Below, piece after piece: positions 1 through 9,331 of a stretch of 64,000 nucleotides of DNA. The position numbers and the translations under genes were made by a program. The notes under the pieces were generated by a model, which had not been told where the DNA came from, did not search any database, and saw only the letters and a program-made list of their open reading frames with translations. The first letter of the stretch is position 1, and each line of letters opens with the position of its first letter. Origin of the DNA: JBOCEF01 sp050586345 (lineage in GTDB: Bacteria; Pseudomonadota; Alphaproteobacteria; Rhodobacterales; Rhodobacteraceae); contig NZ_JBOCEF010000002.1 in assembly GCF_050586345.1 (NCBI RefSeq), forward strand, positions 1 through 64,000, given 5' to 3'.

Positions 1-25
1 CCCGGCCCGGACCCGCCCGGATCGC

Positions 26-1957
26 TCAGCGCCCGGCCTCGGCGCCGGTCCCCGGCAGCCAGCCCGCCTCGACGATCCGCGCCCCGAGGAAGGCCGCGCC
101 CGGCAGGCTCCAGTGCCCGTAATCGAACAGCACCTTGCGCCCGTCCGGCGTGACGATGTCGCAAAGCTGCGCGGCGTCGTTGCAGATCAGCGTGCGCCGG
201 TCGACATACCGCGCGCCGGTCTTCTCGGCCAGCGCGCGCAGGGCGGCGTTGATCGGGGCGGAGGCCGCGCGCAGCTCCAGCGCATAGGCCTGGCGGCGCA
301 GCGCATCGGCGTCGAAGGGCGCGTCGCCGCGGCGCATCGCGGCGTCGAACAGCGGCAGGTCGCGATACCCGGGGAACATCGCGTTGTTGCCCGCCAGGAT
401 CACCTCCTTGCCCGCCGCCCGAGCGGTCTCGATGAAGGTCTCGAGCCGGGGCGAGAGCGGGGTCTCGTGCAGCGGCGCGACGAGCACCACGTCGGCCTTC
501 GCCCAGGCCTCGGACCCCGTCAGCCGCGCCATCCGGCCCGGGGGCAGGTCGTTCTCCACCCCGAACCGCGCGAAGCGCCAGTCGGGCAGGGCGTCCTGGT
601 TGGCCAGCAGCGCGTTGAACATGTCCTTGGCGTGGGAGTTGCCGATGATCAGCGCGCGCTTCGCCGTCTGCGGGTCCCCGGCCCCGAGATAGCGGAAATC
701 GGGCGAGTCGAAGGGCGGCAGGCTGTCGAGCAGCGCCCAGCTCTCGGCCCGCAGGCGCTGGTTGTCGGGTTCCGCCGGGCCGTAGAGCGCCAGCAGCTCG
801 GCCTGGCGGCTGCGCAGCCCGTCGGTGGCGACCATCGCCCCCGCGAACAGCATCGCCGCCGCCGCCGCCCCGCCGGTGAGCAGCGCGAAGGGCCGCGCGG
901 GCAGGCTGTGGCGGAACGGGACCTCCACCAGCTTGTAGCCGATCCAGGAGCAGGCGACCGTCAGCGCCGTCCAGGCCGCCCAGTCCAGCGGCCCCGGGTC
1001 CCAGGTGGTCAGCCGCCCGAAGGCGAAGATCGGGAAGTGCCAGAGATAGAGCGAGTAGCTCAGCTTGCCGATCCACACGAAGGGGGCGGTCGACAGCAGG
1101 CGCGTCACCGGGTCCTCCGGTCGGGCGAAGGCGATCATCGCGCAGGTCCCGAGCACCACCGGCAGGGTCGAGAGGCCCGGGTGCATCGCCCCCGCCGCGC
1201 TGTCGCGCGACAGGAAGACCAGCGACAGCAGCACGGCGACGAGCGACGCGGACGGAACCCAGCGCAGCCGCTCGGCCCAGCGGTCGGGCACCGCCTGCCC
1301 GCCGCGCGTCTCGGCCAGCCAGGCGAGACAGCCGCCGGCCAGCAGCTCCCACGCGCGGCTGGTCGGCGAATAGAACGAGAGGTTGAAGCGCAGCTCGGTC
1401 GTGGCGACGGCGAGGATGAACCCCAGGACCAGCCCCGCCAGCAGCCCCGCGCCCACGATCCGCCACCGGTGGAACAGCATCAGCGCGACGGGCAGGACGA
1501 TGTAGAACTGCTCCTCCACCGCCAGGCTCCAGGTGTGCAGGAACGGCTTGAGAAGCGCCGATTCCGCCCCGTAGGCGTGCTGCGCGCCGTACCAGAACCC
1601 GTTGGCGACGAAGAACAGCGCCGCGGGCAGGGACTGCGCGAATTCGACCATCTGCGAGGGCAGCAGGATGATCCAGGCGGCCGGCAGGCTCGCCAGCATC
1701 ACCAGCAGCAGCGGCGGCAGGATCCGCCGCGCCCGGCGCGTGTAGAACGTCCCGTAGGACACCCGCCCGTTCGCCGCCACGTCCGCCAGCAGGATCCGCG
1801 TGATCAGGAAGCCCGAGAGGACGAAGAACACGTCGACCCCGAGATACCCCCCGCCCAGCAGCTGGACATCCCCGGCCAGCGTGATCTTGAGGTGGTAGAT
1901 GATGACCGAGACCACCGCGATGGTGCGCAGGCCGTCGATTTCCGGGCGGTATCGCAT
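26..1957 (-). CDS. OafA/YrhL-type acyltransferase with SGNH domain
   Basis: A membrane acyltransferase-3 protein of 643 residues that probably transfers acyl groups, often acetyl, to surface polysaccharide at the inner membrane. The start at 1957 begins MRYRPEIDGLRTIAVV. It supplies the family's Arg (DGLR, R11) and the His eleven residues later, both needed for catalysis. The reading frame stays open further upstream, but that stretch is not protein-like. About ten membrane helices are followed by a soluble C-terminal SGNH hydrolase domain. That domain keeps its nucleophile block (IIGNSHAKD) and a terminal DYGHWS motif, so this copy looks active, unlike the related protein at 27373-29448. Polysaccharide genes lie nearby. 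The exact substrate is unknown. Confidence 0.9.
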   Translation of the reverse strand: MRYRPEIDGLRTIAVVSVIIYHLKITLAGDVQLLGGGYLGVDVFFVLSGFLITRILLADVAANGRVSYGTFYTRRARRILPPLLLVMLASLPAAWIILLPSQMVEFAQSLPAALFFVANGFWYGAQHAYGAESALLKPFLHTWSLAVEEQFYIVLPVALMLFHRWRIVGAGLLAGLVLGFILAVATTELRFNLSFYSPTSRAWELLAGGCLAWLAETRGGQAVPDRWAERLRWVPSASLVAVLLSLVFLSRDSAAGAMHPGLSTLPVVLGTCAMIAFARPEDPVTRLLSTAPFVWIGKLSYSLYLWHFPIFAFGRLTTWDPGPLDWAAWTALTVACSWIGYKLVEVPFRHSLPARPFALLTGGAAAAAMLFAGAMVATDGLRSRQAELLALYGPAEPDNQRLRAESWALLDSLPPFDSPDFRYLGAGDPQTAKRALIIGNSHAKDMFNALLANQDALPDWRFARFGVENDLPPGRMARLTGSEAWAKADVVLVAPLHETPLSPRLETFIETARAAGKEVILAGNNAMFPGYRDLPLFDAAMRRGDAPFDADALRRQAYALELRAASAPINAALRALAEKTGARYVDRRTLICNDAAQLCDIVTPDGRKVLFDYGHWSLPGAAFLGARIVEAGWLPGTGAEAGR

Positions 1958-2302
1958 GGGGAAATGGGCTCCGGGAACAGGTGGGCGCGCCGAAATGCAT
2001 GGGCCGCGCGACGCGGCGGAGACTTGCACGCACGGTCCGGGCGCGCAGCAAGAGAATTGTCGCAAGGCCGGGGGCGGGGCGGCAAGGGCGGCGCGCGGGC
2101 GGGGAGGCGGGGCGCGGCCTGCGGGCGGGCCGCGCGAAGGCCGCGGCGGCCGCGCTTCAGGCGGGCCGCGGCCCCACGCGCAGGCGGCGGGGGCTTCGGG
2201 TCTTCGACCCGGCCCCGCCGACCCCCGAGAAACGAGAAGGGGGCGGCCGAAGTTTCCGGCCGCCCCCAGGATTCTTCGCCCTCCGCCCGCAGGCGCGGCG
2301 GA
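1958..2302. other. Intergenic region upstream of the acyltransferase
   Basis: A gene-free stretch of 345 bp between pgk and the acyltransferase, both read leftwards. It contains the pgk terminator hairpin near 2239-2267 and a long G/C-rich run at about 2060-2220. The acyltransferase promoter should lie here, but no clear -35/-10 pair is visible. Confidence 0.6.
2239..2267 (-). terminator. Hairpin terminator downstream of pgk
   Basis: A perfect 11-bp stem (2239-2249 with 2257-2267) encloses a 7-nt loop, 36 bp past the pgk stop codon. On the minus strand it is followed by a T-rich but interrupted tract (TTCTCGTTTCTCG), so it is a moderate Rho-independent terminator. Confidence 0.7.
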
Positions 2303-3499
2303 TCAGGCAGAGGCTTCGAGCGCCGCGACGCCCGGCAGGGTCTTGCCCTCGAGCCACTCGAGGAACGCGCCGCCCGCGGTCGAGACGTAGGAGAACTTGG
2401 CCCCCGCGCCCGAGGCGTTCAGCGCCGCCACCGTGTCGCCGCCCCCGGCGACCGAGAGCAGCTTGCCGGCCTCGGTCAGCGCCGCGGCCTTCAGGGCGGC
2501 GGCGTCGGTGGCGGCGTTGAAGGGCTCGATCTCGAACGCGCCGAGCGGGCCGTTCCAGACCACGGTCTTCGCGGCCTCGAACTTCGCGGCCACGACGGCG
2601 ACCGAGTCCGGCCCGGCGTCAAGGATCATCGCGTCGGCGGGGCAGGCGTCGGCGGCCACCGTCTCATTCGCCGCGTTGGCCGCGAACTCGCGCGCCACGA
2701 CCACGTCCGTCGGCAGCACCAGCTCGCAGCCCTGCGCCTCGGCCTTGGCCATGATCTCCCGCGCGGTGTCGGCCAGGTCGTGCTCGCAGAGCGACTTGCC
2801 CACGTCGATGCCCCGGGCGGCGAGGAAGGTGTTGGCCATGCCGCCGCCGATGACGATGGCGTCGACCTTCTCCATCAGGTTGCTCAGCAGGTCGAGCTTG
2901 GTCGACACCTTGGCGCCGCCGACCACGGCCACCACCGGGCGCTCGGGCGCCGAGAGGGCGGCGGCGAGGGCTTTCAGCTCTTTTTCCATCAGCCGGCCCG
3001 CGGCGGCGGGCAGGGCGCGCGCCAGGCCTTCGGTCGAGGCATGGGCGCGGTGGGCGGCCGAGAAGGCGTCGTTGATGTAGACGTCGCCGAGCCTGGCCAT
3101 CTCGGCGGCCAGGGCGGGGTCGTTCTTCTCTTCCCCGGCGTGGAAGCGGGTGTTCTCCAGCAGCACCGCCTCGCCCGGCGCGGCGGCGGCGATGGCCGAG
3201 GCGGCGGCGTCGCCGATGCAGTCCTCGGCGAATTTCACCGGGGCGCCGAGCGCGGCCTCGATCGCCGGGGCGACGACGCGCAGCGACATCTCGGGGACGA
3301 CCTTGCCCTTGGGGCGGCCGAAATGGGCCAGCAGCACCGGCTTGCCCCCGGCGGCGAGGATGTCCTTCACCGTCGGCAGGATGGCCTGGATGCGGGTGTC
3401 GTCGGTGACCTTGCCGTCCTTCATGGGCACGTTCACGTCGACGCGCACGAGGGCGGTCTTGCCGGACAGGTCGAGGTCGTCGAGGGTCTTGTAGCTCAT
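2303..3499 (-). CDS. pgk: Phosphoglycerate kinase
   Basis: Cytosolic enzyme of 398 residues that interconverts 1,3-bisphosphoglycerate plus ADP and 3-phosphoglycerate plus ATP in glycolysis and gluconeogenesis. The substrate-binding N-terminus (RVDVNVPMKDGK) and HFGRPKGK are present. The C-terminal half carries the nucleotide-binding GGGDTVAAL motif. Length is normal for the family. I chose the ATG at 3499 (MSYKTLDDLD) over an upstream in-frame extension because it matches the family N-terminus and has a GGGAG about 11 bases upstream. It is followed by a hairpin terminator and appears to be transcribed alone. Confidence 0.97.
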   Translation of the reverse strand: MSYKTLDDLDLSGKTALVRVDVNVPMKDGKVTDDTRIQAILPTVKDILAAGGKPVLLAHFGRPKGKVVPEMSLRVVAPAIEAALGAPVKFAEDCIGDAAASAIAAAAPGEAVLLENTRFHAGEEKNDPALAAEMARLGDVYINDAFSAAHRAHASTEGLARALPAAAGRLMEKELKALAAALSAPERPVVAVVGGAKVSTKLDLLSNLMEKVDAIVIGGGMANTFLAARGIDVGKSLCEHDLADTAREIMAKAEAQGCELVLPTDVVVAREFAANAANETVAADACPADAMILDAGPDSVAVVAAKFEAAKTVVWNGPLGAFEIEPFNAATDAAALKAAALTEAGKLLSVAGGGDTVAALNASGAGAKFSYVSTAGGAFLEWLEGKTLPGVAALEASA

Positions 3500-3659
3500 G
3501 GCGGCGCGGCTCCCGGATAAATGAAGGTCGCCCCGGGCGTCCGGGGCCTTGCAGTCGGGCGCATCTCTGGCAAGGGGCGGGCGCGGCGGCAAGGGCGCGC
3601 GGCGCCGCGGGGGGCATGATTTTCCTGCGCCCGGGCCAAGGTTTTCTGGGGCGGGGGCG

Positions 3660-5270
3660 TCAGGGCGGGGGCGTCACGTCGAAGCCCTCGGCCCGCAGGC
3701 GCGCCAGCCGCGGGCGCAGGGCCAGCGCGTGGGGGATGGGCGGCGGATCGGCGCCGTCATCCCGCGGCAGGCCGATCCCGGCGCCGGCCAGCGCGGCGCG
3801 CAGGGTGGGGCCGGGGGCCGCCAGCAGCCGCCACGGGTCGATCAGCGTCAGCCGGGCGGGCGAGGCGCGGTCGAGCAGCGCCCGCTCCGCCGCCACCGCG
3901 CGGCGCGCGGTCTCGGGGTCCGGCGCCGCCTCGCCCAGCGCCCAGGCGTCGCGCAGCACCAGGAGATGCGCCATCGGGTCCCCGCCTGCCGCCGCGACGA
4001 CGGACGGCGCGTCCCGCGGGTCCAGCGCCAGCGCCGGGATCCGCGCGTCCGGCGCCGAGACGAGGGTGGAGAGGAGCCGCTCGGGCGCCGTGCACAGCAG
4101 GGCGCGGGTGACCACCATCCCCCCGGGCCCGACCTGCGCGCCCCCGGCGAAGCGCCCCGGCGGATCGGCGAAGATCCGCCCGTGCGGCGCGATGTCGGCG
4201 CGGGCGTTCAGCCAGTCCAGGATCGCCGCGCCCCAGGGCGCATCCAGCCCCACCAGCGCCTTCCATGGCCGCGGCGTCGCGGCCAGTCCCTCGGTCCGCA
4301 GCAAGGGCGCGCGGCCCGCGTGGCGCAGGCCCCGCGGCGGGTGCAGGGCGCGGGCCTCGATCGCGGCGAAGGGCAGGGCGGGGGGCGTCGCGGCGAAGCG
4401 CGCGTGCCCCTTCGGCCGGGGAAAGGCGGCGTCGAGCGTCGCGCCCGGCCAGGCCTTGCGCGCGAAGAAGAAATCCCCCGCCGCCAGCCCCCCAATATGG
4501 TCGTCATAGAGCAGCCACGGCTTGCCGGTCGCATCGAAGCGCTGGAAAGTCAGCGGCCCGCGCCGGTCCGGCGGCGCCGCGGAGACGCGCGGGACGAGGG
4601 TGGCGAAGAAGCTCTCGTCCGGCAGCCAGGAGAGGCGGAACCAACGGCAGAGGCGCGGCAGGTCGGGATCGGCCAGAAGCGCCTCGACCGAGCCGCGCGA
4701 CAGGCACCACCATTGCAGCCCCAGCCGCGGTTGCATCGGCGGCGAGACCGCGGGCAGGGCCCGCCGGAACCCCGTCCGCCGCTGCAGGGCGCAGAGCGCG
4801 TCGAAGGCCCGTCGCCGCCGCCGCCAGTCGAGCGGGAACAGCCATTCGAACCGCTGGTGGGTCAGGCCCCCGCGACCCCATTCGGCGACCCTCGGGTCCA
4901 CGCTTTCGATGAAATCCACCCCGGGATGGGCGGCCAGGAACCCGCGCAGCTCCGCCTCCGGCCGCAGTTGCAGATCGGCGCCCGAGAGCAGCGCGACATG
5001 GGAGAACGGCCGCCCCGAGGCGAGCAGCGCCGCGAGCCCGTCGAGGGTCGCCTGCACCAGCCCGAACCGCCCCCAGTCGGCGCGGCGGCGGGGGACCATG
5101 AGCGGCGCCGCGCCGGGCGGGAGCGCGGCGCGGAAGGGCGAGAGGTCGGCGCGCGCATCCACGTGCACCGCCACCGGCGCGCCATGGGCGCCGAGCCGGG
5201 CGGCGAGGCGGGCGGCGCGGGCCAGCCCGTCATGCGCCAGCATCAGGTAGGCGGGGCCGCTGTCCTGCAT
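3660..5270 (-). CDS. Core-2/I-branching-like beta-1,6-N-acetylglucosaminyltransferase (GT14 type)
   Basis: A 536-residue protein whose N-terminal ~270 residues resemble the core-2/I-branching glycosyltransferase family. It starts with AYLMLAHD and contains HVALLSGADLQL, then FIESVDPR and a WLPDESFFATL block, in the order seen in this family. The C-terminal ~250 residues are a separate domain commonly fused to it in Rhodobacterales (the DUF5927/5928 type). The product probably adds N-acetylglucosamine to a surface glycan. A GT2-family transferase lies immediately upstream on the same strand (92-bp gap), suggesting a two-gene unit. Acceptor and linkage cannot be read from sequence. Confidence 0.85.
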   Translation of the reverse strand: MQDSGPAYLMLAHDGLARAARLAARLGAHGAPVAVHVDARADLSPFRAALPPGAAPLMVPRRRADWGRFGLVQATLDGLAALLASGRPFSHVALLSGADLQLRPEAELRGFLAAHPGVDFIESVDPRVAEWGRGGLTHQRFEWLFPLDWRRRRRAFDALCALQRRTGFRRALPAVSPPMQPRLGLQWWCLSRGSVEALLADPDLPRLCRWFRLSWLPDESFFATLVPRVSAAPPDRRGPLTFQRFDATGKPWLLYDDHIGGLAAGDFFFARKAWPGATLDAAFPRPKGHARFAATPPALPFAAIEARALHPPRGLRHAGRAPLLRTEGLAATPRPWKALVGLDAPWGAAILDWLNARADIAPHGRIFADPPGRFAGGAQVGPGGMVVTRALLCTAPERLLSTLVSAPDARIPALALDPRDAPSVVAAAGGDPMAHLLVLRDAWALGEAAPDPETARRAVAAERALLDRASPARLTLIDPWRLLAAPGPTLRAALAGAGIGLPRDDGADPPPIPHALALRPRLARLRAEGFDVTPPP

Positions 5271-5361
5271 CAGCCGCGCGGGGCCATGGGCGCAGGGCGG
5301 CGGGGCGCGGCGCCGGGGCGTGCGCCCGCCAGGGCCGCAGGCTGCGCCCCCACGGACCGCA

Positions 5362-6474
5362 TCAGGCCCAGAGCCCGCGGCCCATCAACCCGGCCCGGGC
5401 CAGGCTGCGCCAGCCCTGCAGCGGGGCCGAGAATGGGCCGTGAAACCCCGCGCCCCGGGCCGCCGCCGCGGCCCAGGCGGCATGTTCGCGCCCGCCCGCG
5501 TAGTGCTCGGCCATCCGGGCGGGGTCGGCGGCGCGCGCGGGGTCTCCGTCCAGCAGCTTGGTGTGCAGGATCGCGGCCGAAACCCCCTCGGCCCCGTCGC
5601 GCGCGAAGCCGCGGTTCAGCCCCCGCGGCAGCGCGGCATGGGCGCCCGAGACATAGGCGTCCCCGCGCGCCCAGCGGATCAGCGGCGTCTTGTTGAGGGC
5701 GGGGGCCTCGTGCGGCCGCTCCGCCGCCAGCCGCAGTCGCGGGCCGCCGCGGATCCACAGGTTGGCATAGCGCGGATCGCGCTCCACCAGCGTGTTGCAC
5801 GGGTCGAACCAGGCGCGGTCCAGCCCGGCCCGGCGCCATGCGTCCCCGCCGGGGGCATCCGCGCCGCGACCAGGCGAGGCCCCCCCCGCGGCGCCGTCCC
5901 CGTGCAGGCGCGGCCCGCCCAGCCGCGCGTCCGGCGCCGGGTCCGGGGGGACCTCCGGCCCGGGATAGAGATCGACCATCTGCGCGGGCAGGCTGCGGCG
6001 CCCGCAACGCTCCAGCCAATGGGTCAGCGCCTGCAGGGGCCGGGCGTCGCACATCGGGTAGACCAGCAGCTCATCCGCATCGAGGGTCAGCACCCAGCGC
6101 CCCCGCGCCCAGCGGCCGAGCACGGCGTTGACCCAGTCCATGCCGAACCGCGCCGCGCGATAGCTGCCGCGGGCGCGCCACAGAACGGCGTCGGGCTGCG
6201 CCGCGACCCAATGGTCGCCGCCATCCACGCTGCCATTGTCGATGATGAGGAAGAGATCGACCCCGAGGCCGCGGTGCCAGTCGAAGAACCGGGGCAGGCG
6301 CTCGGCCTCGTCCCGGATCACGCACACCGCGCAAATCGCGCCGCGCGGCAGCCTGGCCAGCCTGGACCGCGCGGCGCGTCCGCCTTGTGGGGCCAGCGCG
6401 CGGCGGGCGGCCGTCGCGCGCAGGAGGATCAGGCGCCGTTCAAGGCGCAGCGAGAGGGCTTGGGCGAGGCCCAT
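5362..6474 (-). CDS. Glycosyltransferase family 2 protein
   Basis: A 370-residue protein of the Glyco_tranf_2_4 type. The GT-A fold is visible as CAVCVIRDEAERLPRFFDWH, then the nucleotide-sugar strand LFLIIDNGSVDGG and the metal-binding LTLDADELLVYP. No membrane segment is evident, so it is probably cytoplasmic or peripheral. It lies upstream of the GT14-like gene on the same strand and probably acts with it in capsule or exopolysaccharide assembly. The sugar donor and acceptor are unknown. Confidence 0.85.
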   Translation of the reverse strand: MGLAQALSLRLERRLILLRATAARRALAPQGGRAARSRLARLPRGAICAVCVIRDEAERLPRFFDWHRGLGVDLFLIIDNGSVDGGDHWVAAQPDAVLWRARGSYRAARFGMDWVNAVLGRWARGRWVLTLDADELLVYPMCDARPLQALTHWLERCGRRSLPAQMVDLYPGPEVPPDPAPDARLGGPRLHGDGAAGGASPGRGADAPGGDAWRRAGLDRAWFDPCNTLVERDPRYANLWIRGGPRLRLAAERPHEAPALNKTPLIRWARGDAYVSGAHAALPRGLNRGFARDGAEGVSAAILHTKLLDGDPARAADPARMAEHYAGGREHAAWAAAAARGAGFHGPFSAPLQGWRSLARAGLMGRGLWA

Positions 6475-6592
6475 GCGGCTTCCTTTCCGCAGTCCCGTTC
6501 ACCCGCTTCAGGGTGCTGACATTGGTTATCGCCGCGTTGAGTAAACGAAGGGTAAAGGCCGCCCCCCAGGCGTGAGGATTTTCCCGCGCCCC

Positions 6593-7264
6593 TCAGGTGA
6601 AATTGATCGCGGCCCCGGTCGCCATCGACCGGCGGCACGCGGCGCGCAGCAGCAAAAGCATGTACACTGCAACGGGTTGCGCCAGCCAGGCGGGCGCCTC
6701 CGCCGCGCCCTGAAGCGCCGCGTCGACCTCGGCCATCACCGCCGCGTCGTCGAAATCCGCGCCCTCGGGCAGGCCCAGCGCCGCCGCGACGGCGTCAAGC
6801 TCCTCCGCCAGCCGCGGGACCGAGCCCACGGTCCAGAGCGACTCGGCGAAATCCCCCGCCGAATCGCCGCGGATCGGCGCCGGGAAGTCCTGCGGCACGT
6901 ACCAGCCGCAATCATCGGCATGCAGCAGCAGATGCGCAAAGGGCGGGCAGGGCGCGCCCGCGTCCAGCGCCGCGGAAATCCGCGTCGTCAGCGCATCCGC
7001 CGCCGGGGCCGCGCCTCCGTCCAGGGGCGCGTCGGGCAGGCCCTCGCCCGCCGCGATCCGCGCCGCGACCTCGCGCAGCGCGTGAAGGCCGGTTTAGCCC
7101 CAGCCGTCCTCGCCCCAGGGCTCGGCCTCGGCGGGCTCGGCGTGCGGGGCCAGGCCCGCCGCGGTCAGCGTGGCGGACAGGGCCGCCAGCTCCGCGCCCA
7201 GCTCCTCCCGCTCCGCGTCATCCTCGGCGTCGGCCAGCGCGCCGACCAGCACGAACAGGCCCAT
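6593..7264 (-). pseudogene. Conserved hypothetical gene split by an in-frame ochre codon
   Basis: An ATG at 7264, only 4 bp past the galE stop, opens 56 codons (beginning MGLFVLVGALADAEDD) that end at TAA 7094-7096. The same frame then continues open for 166 codons to the stop at 6593. The first conventional start after the TAA is a GTG at 6898, which would discard 65 well-formed codons. Around the stop the protein reads GWG-stop-TGLHALREVA. From memory of related proteins, a tyrosine often sits there (W-x-Y-T/S-G-L/F-H), so one base change (TAT or TAC to TAA) could explain it. Later blocks include FAHLLLHADDCGWYVPQDFP. Function is unknown. It could be a real pseudogene, two proteins, or a sequence error. 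Confidence 0.65.
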
Positions 7265-7268
7265 CGGA

Positions 7269-8246
7269 TCAATACCGCCCCGTCTGCCGCCAGCGCCAGG
7301 CGTCGGTCACCATCGTCTCCATCACCGAGCGTTTCGGCGCCCAGCCCAGCGCCGCCTTGGCGCGCGACCCGTCGCAGACCAGCCGCGCCGGATCCCCGCC
7401 GCGCCGCGTCCCCATCTTGCGCGGCACCTTCATCTGCAGCGCCTCGTCCACCGCGTCGATCACCTCGCGCACCGAGAACCCGTGCCCGGTCCCGAGGTTC
7501 AGCCGCAGGCTGCCCCCGCCCTGCATCAGGTGGTCGAGCCCGAGGATATGCGCGTCGATCAGATCGCAGACATGGACGTAGTCGCGGATGCAGGTGCCGT
7601 CGGGCGTGGCGTAATCGTCGCCGAAGATGGTGATGTTCTCCCGATCTCCTGCCGCCGCATCCAGCACCAGCGGCACGAGATGCGTCTCGGGGCGGTGATC
7701 CTCGCCGATCTCGGCCTCGGGGTCGGCGCCGGCGACGTTGAAATAGCGGAAGGCGATGGATTTCAGGCCATGCGCGGCCTCGAAATCATCCAGCATCGCC
7801 TCGACCGCCAGTTTCGAGGCGCCGTAGGGGTTGATCGGCTTCTGCGGCGCCGTCTCGGTGATCGGGTCCTGGTCCGGCTCGCCATAGGTGGCGGCGGTGG
7901 AGGAAAAGACGATCTTGCCCACCCCCGCGTCGCGCATCGCCGACAGCAGGTTCAGGGAGCCGGTGACGTTGTTGCGCCAGTAAAGCTCGGGGTCCTTCAC
8001 GCTCTCGCCCACGTTCGAGAGGGCGGCGAAATGCATCACCGCCTCGGGCTGCGCCTCCTTGAACGCGGCGGCGAGGGTGTCGCGGTCCAGCAGGTCGCCC
8101 TCGATCAGCGGGCCGAACTTCACCGCCGCCTTCCAGCCGGTGCGCAGGTTGTCGAAGGCGATGGGCTCATGCCCCGCGGCGCGGAGCATCTTGCAGGCGT
8201 GGCTGCCGATATAGCCGGCGCCGCCGGTGACGAGGATCCGGGACAT
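7269..8246 (-). CDS. galE: UDP-glucose 4-epimerase
   Basis: A 325-residue extended short-chain dehydrogenase that interconverts UDP-glucose and UDP-galactose using bound NAD. The Rossmann signature TGGAGYIGSH is at the N-terminus. The catalytic residues are S115/S116/T117 (FSSTAATYGE) and the Y141-x3-K145 pair in NPYGASK. The ATG at 8246 is chosen because the dinucleotide-binding motif must lie at the N-terminus; an AGGAA lies upstream. It sits just downstream of galU on the same strand and would use its product. The interrupted gene at 6593-7264 follows within 4 bp. Confidence 0.95.
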   Translation of the reverse strand: MSRILVTGGAGYIGSHACKMLRAAGHEPIAFDNLRTGWKAAVKFGPLIEGDLLDRDTLAAAFKEAQPEAVMHFAALSNVGESVKDPELYWRNNVTGSLNLLSAMRDAGVGKIVFSSTAATYGEPDQDPITETAPQKPINPYGASKLAVEAMLDDFEAAHGLKSIAFRYFNVAGADPEAEIGEDHRPETHLVPLVLDAAAGDRENITIFGDDYATPDGTCIRDYVHVCDLIDAHILGLDHLMQGGGSLRLNLGTGHGFSVREVIDAVDEALQMKVPRKMGTRRGGDPARLVCDGSRAKAALGWAPKRSVMETMVTDAWRWRQTGRY

Positions 8247-8385
8247 GGGGATTCCTGTTGAAAGCGTGTCGCCGGCTGGGGACCGGCCGTTCAGAAAAAA
8301 TTCATGCGCGCCGGGCGGGGAAATGCAAGGCGCGGCCCGGGCGCGGGGACGCGCCCCCTTGCGGAAGGGGGCGCGCCGCGAGGGG

Positions 8386-9285
8386 TCACTCGGCGGCTTC
8401 GACGCCGGCGACGGTGTTGCGCAGGAACTGCTCGAACTCGGGGCCGAGGTCCGGGCGGCGCAGGCCGAAGGCCACGGTGGCCTGCAGGAACCCGGCCTTG
8501 GAGCCGCAATCGTAGCGCTTGCCCTCGAACCGGCAGCCATAGACCTTGCGGCCCTGCTCGATCTCCTCGCAGATCGCATCGGTCAGCTGGATCTCGTTGC
8601 CGGCGCCGCGCTTGCCCTTGTCGAGGGTTTTCAGGACCGAGGGCTCCAGGATGTAGCGGCCGATGACGGCGAGGTTGGAGGGCGCCTCTTCCGCCAGCGG
8701 TTTTTCCACCATGCCCTTGGCTTCGACGAGGCGGCCCATGTCGCGCGAGATGTCGAGCACGCCGTAGGCGCTCGCCTTCTCGGGGGCGACCTCCATCGTC
8801 GCGACCATGCAGCCGCCGCGCAGCTCGTTATACGCCTCCATCATCTGCTGAAGGCAGGGGGTCTCGGCGGCGATCACGTCGTCGGGCAGCAGCACCGCGA
8901 TCGGCTCGTCATCGTCGATCATCCGGCGGGCGCACCAGACGGCATGGCCGAGGCCGAGCTGCTCGGTCTGGCGGACATAGGCGATGGCGCCGCTGTCCAT
9001 GTTGGTGCGCGAGACCTCTTTCAGAAGCGCGGTCTTGCCCTTGGCCTCGAGGCTGCGCTCCAGCTCCGGCGAGGTATCGAAATAGTCTTCCAGGGCCGAT
9101 TTCCCGCGCGAGGTGACGAAGATGAATTCCTCGATCCCGGCGGCGCGGGCCTCGTCGATCGCGTACTGGATCAGCGGCCGGTCGACCAGCGGCAGGACCT
9201 CTTTCGGGATCGCCTTGGTGGCGGGCAGGAAGCGCGTGCCGAGCCCGGCGACGGGGAAGACGGCCTTGGTGACCTTGCGGGACAT
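8386..9285 (-). CDS. galU: UTP-glucose-1-phosphate uridylyltransferase
   Basis: A 299-residue cytosolic enzyme making UDP-glucose from UTP and glucose-1-phosphate. The bacterial nucleotidyltransferase signature GLGTRFLPATKAIPKEVL is near residue 15. The conserved LGLGHAVWCA, LLPDDVI and GNEIQLTDAI blocks follow in order. The start at 9285 (MSRKVTKAVF) is the usual family start; the longer upstream frame is not protein-like. Lying 139 bp upstream of galE on the same strand, it forms a UDP-hexose supply pair for the neighbouring glycosyltransferases and Kdo-related genes. Confidence 0.96.
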   Translation of the reverse strand: MSRKVTKAVFPVAGLGTRFLPATKAIPKEVLPLVDRPLIQYAIDEARAAGIEEFIFVTSRGKSALEDYFDTSPELERSLEAKGKTALLKEVSRTNMDSGAIAYVRQTEQLGLGHAVWCARRMIDDDEPIAVLLPDDVIAAETPCLQQMMEAYNELRGGCMVATMEVAPEKASAYGVLDISRDMGRLVEAKGMVEKPLAEEAPSNLAVIGRYILEPSVLKTLDKGKRGAGNEIQLTDAICEEIEQGRKVYGCRFEGKRYDCGSKAGFLQATVAFGLRRPDLGPEFEQFLRNTVAGVEAAE

Positions 9286-9331
9286 TCTGTTCTCTTCTCT
9301 CTTCTTCTGTCGGCGGCCCCTCGGGACCGGA

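Noticed and set aside
113..3520. Very long plus-strand open frame of more than 1,100 codons
   Set aside because: It runs antisense to the acyltransferase and pgk, is Arg/Gln/Gly-rich and has no recognisable domain. It is a by-product of high G+C third positions.
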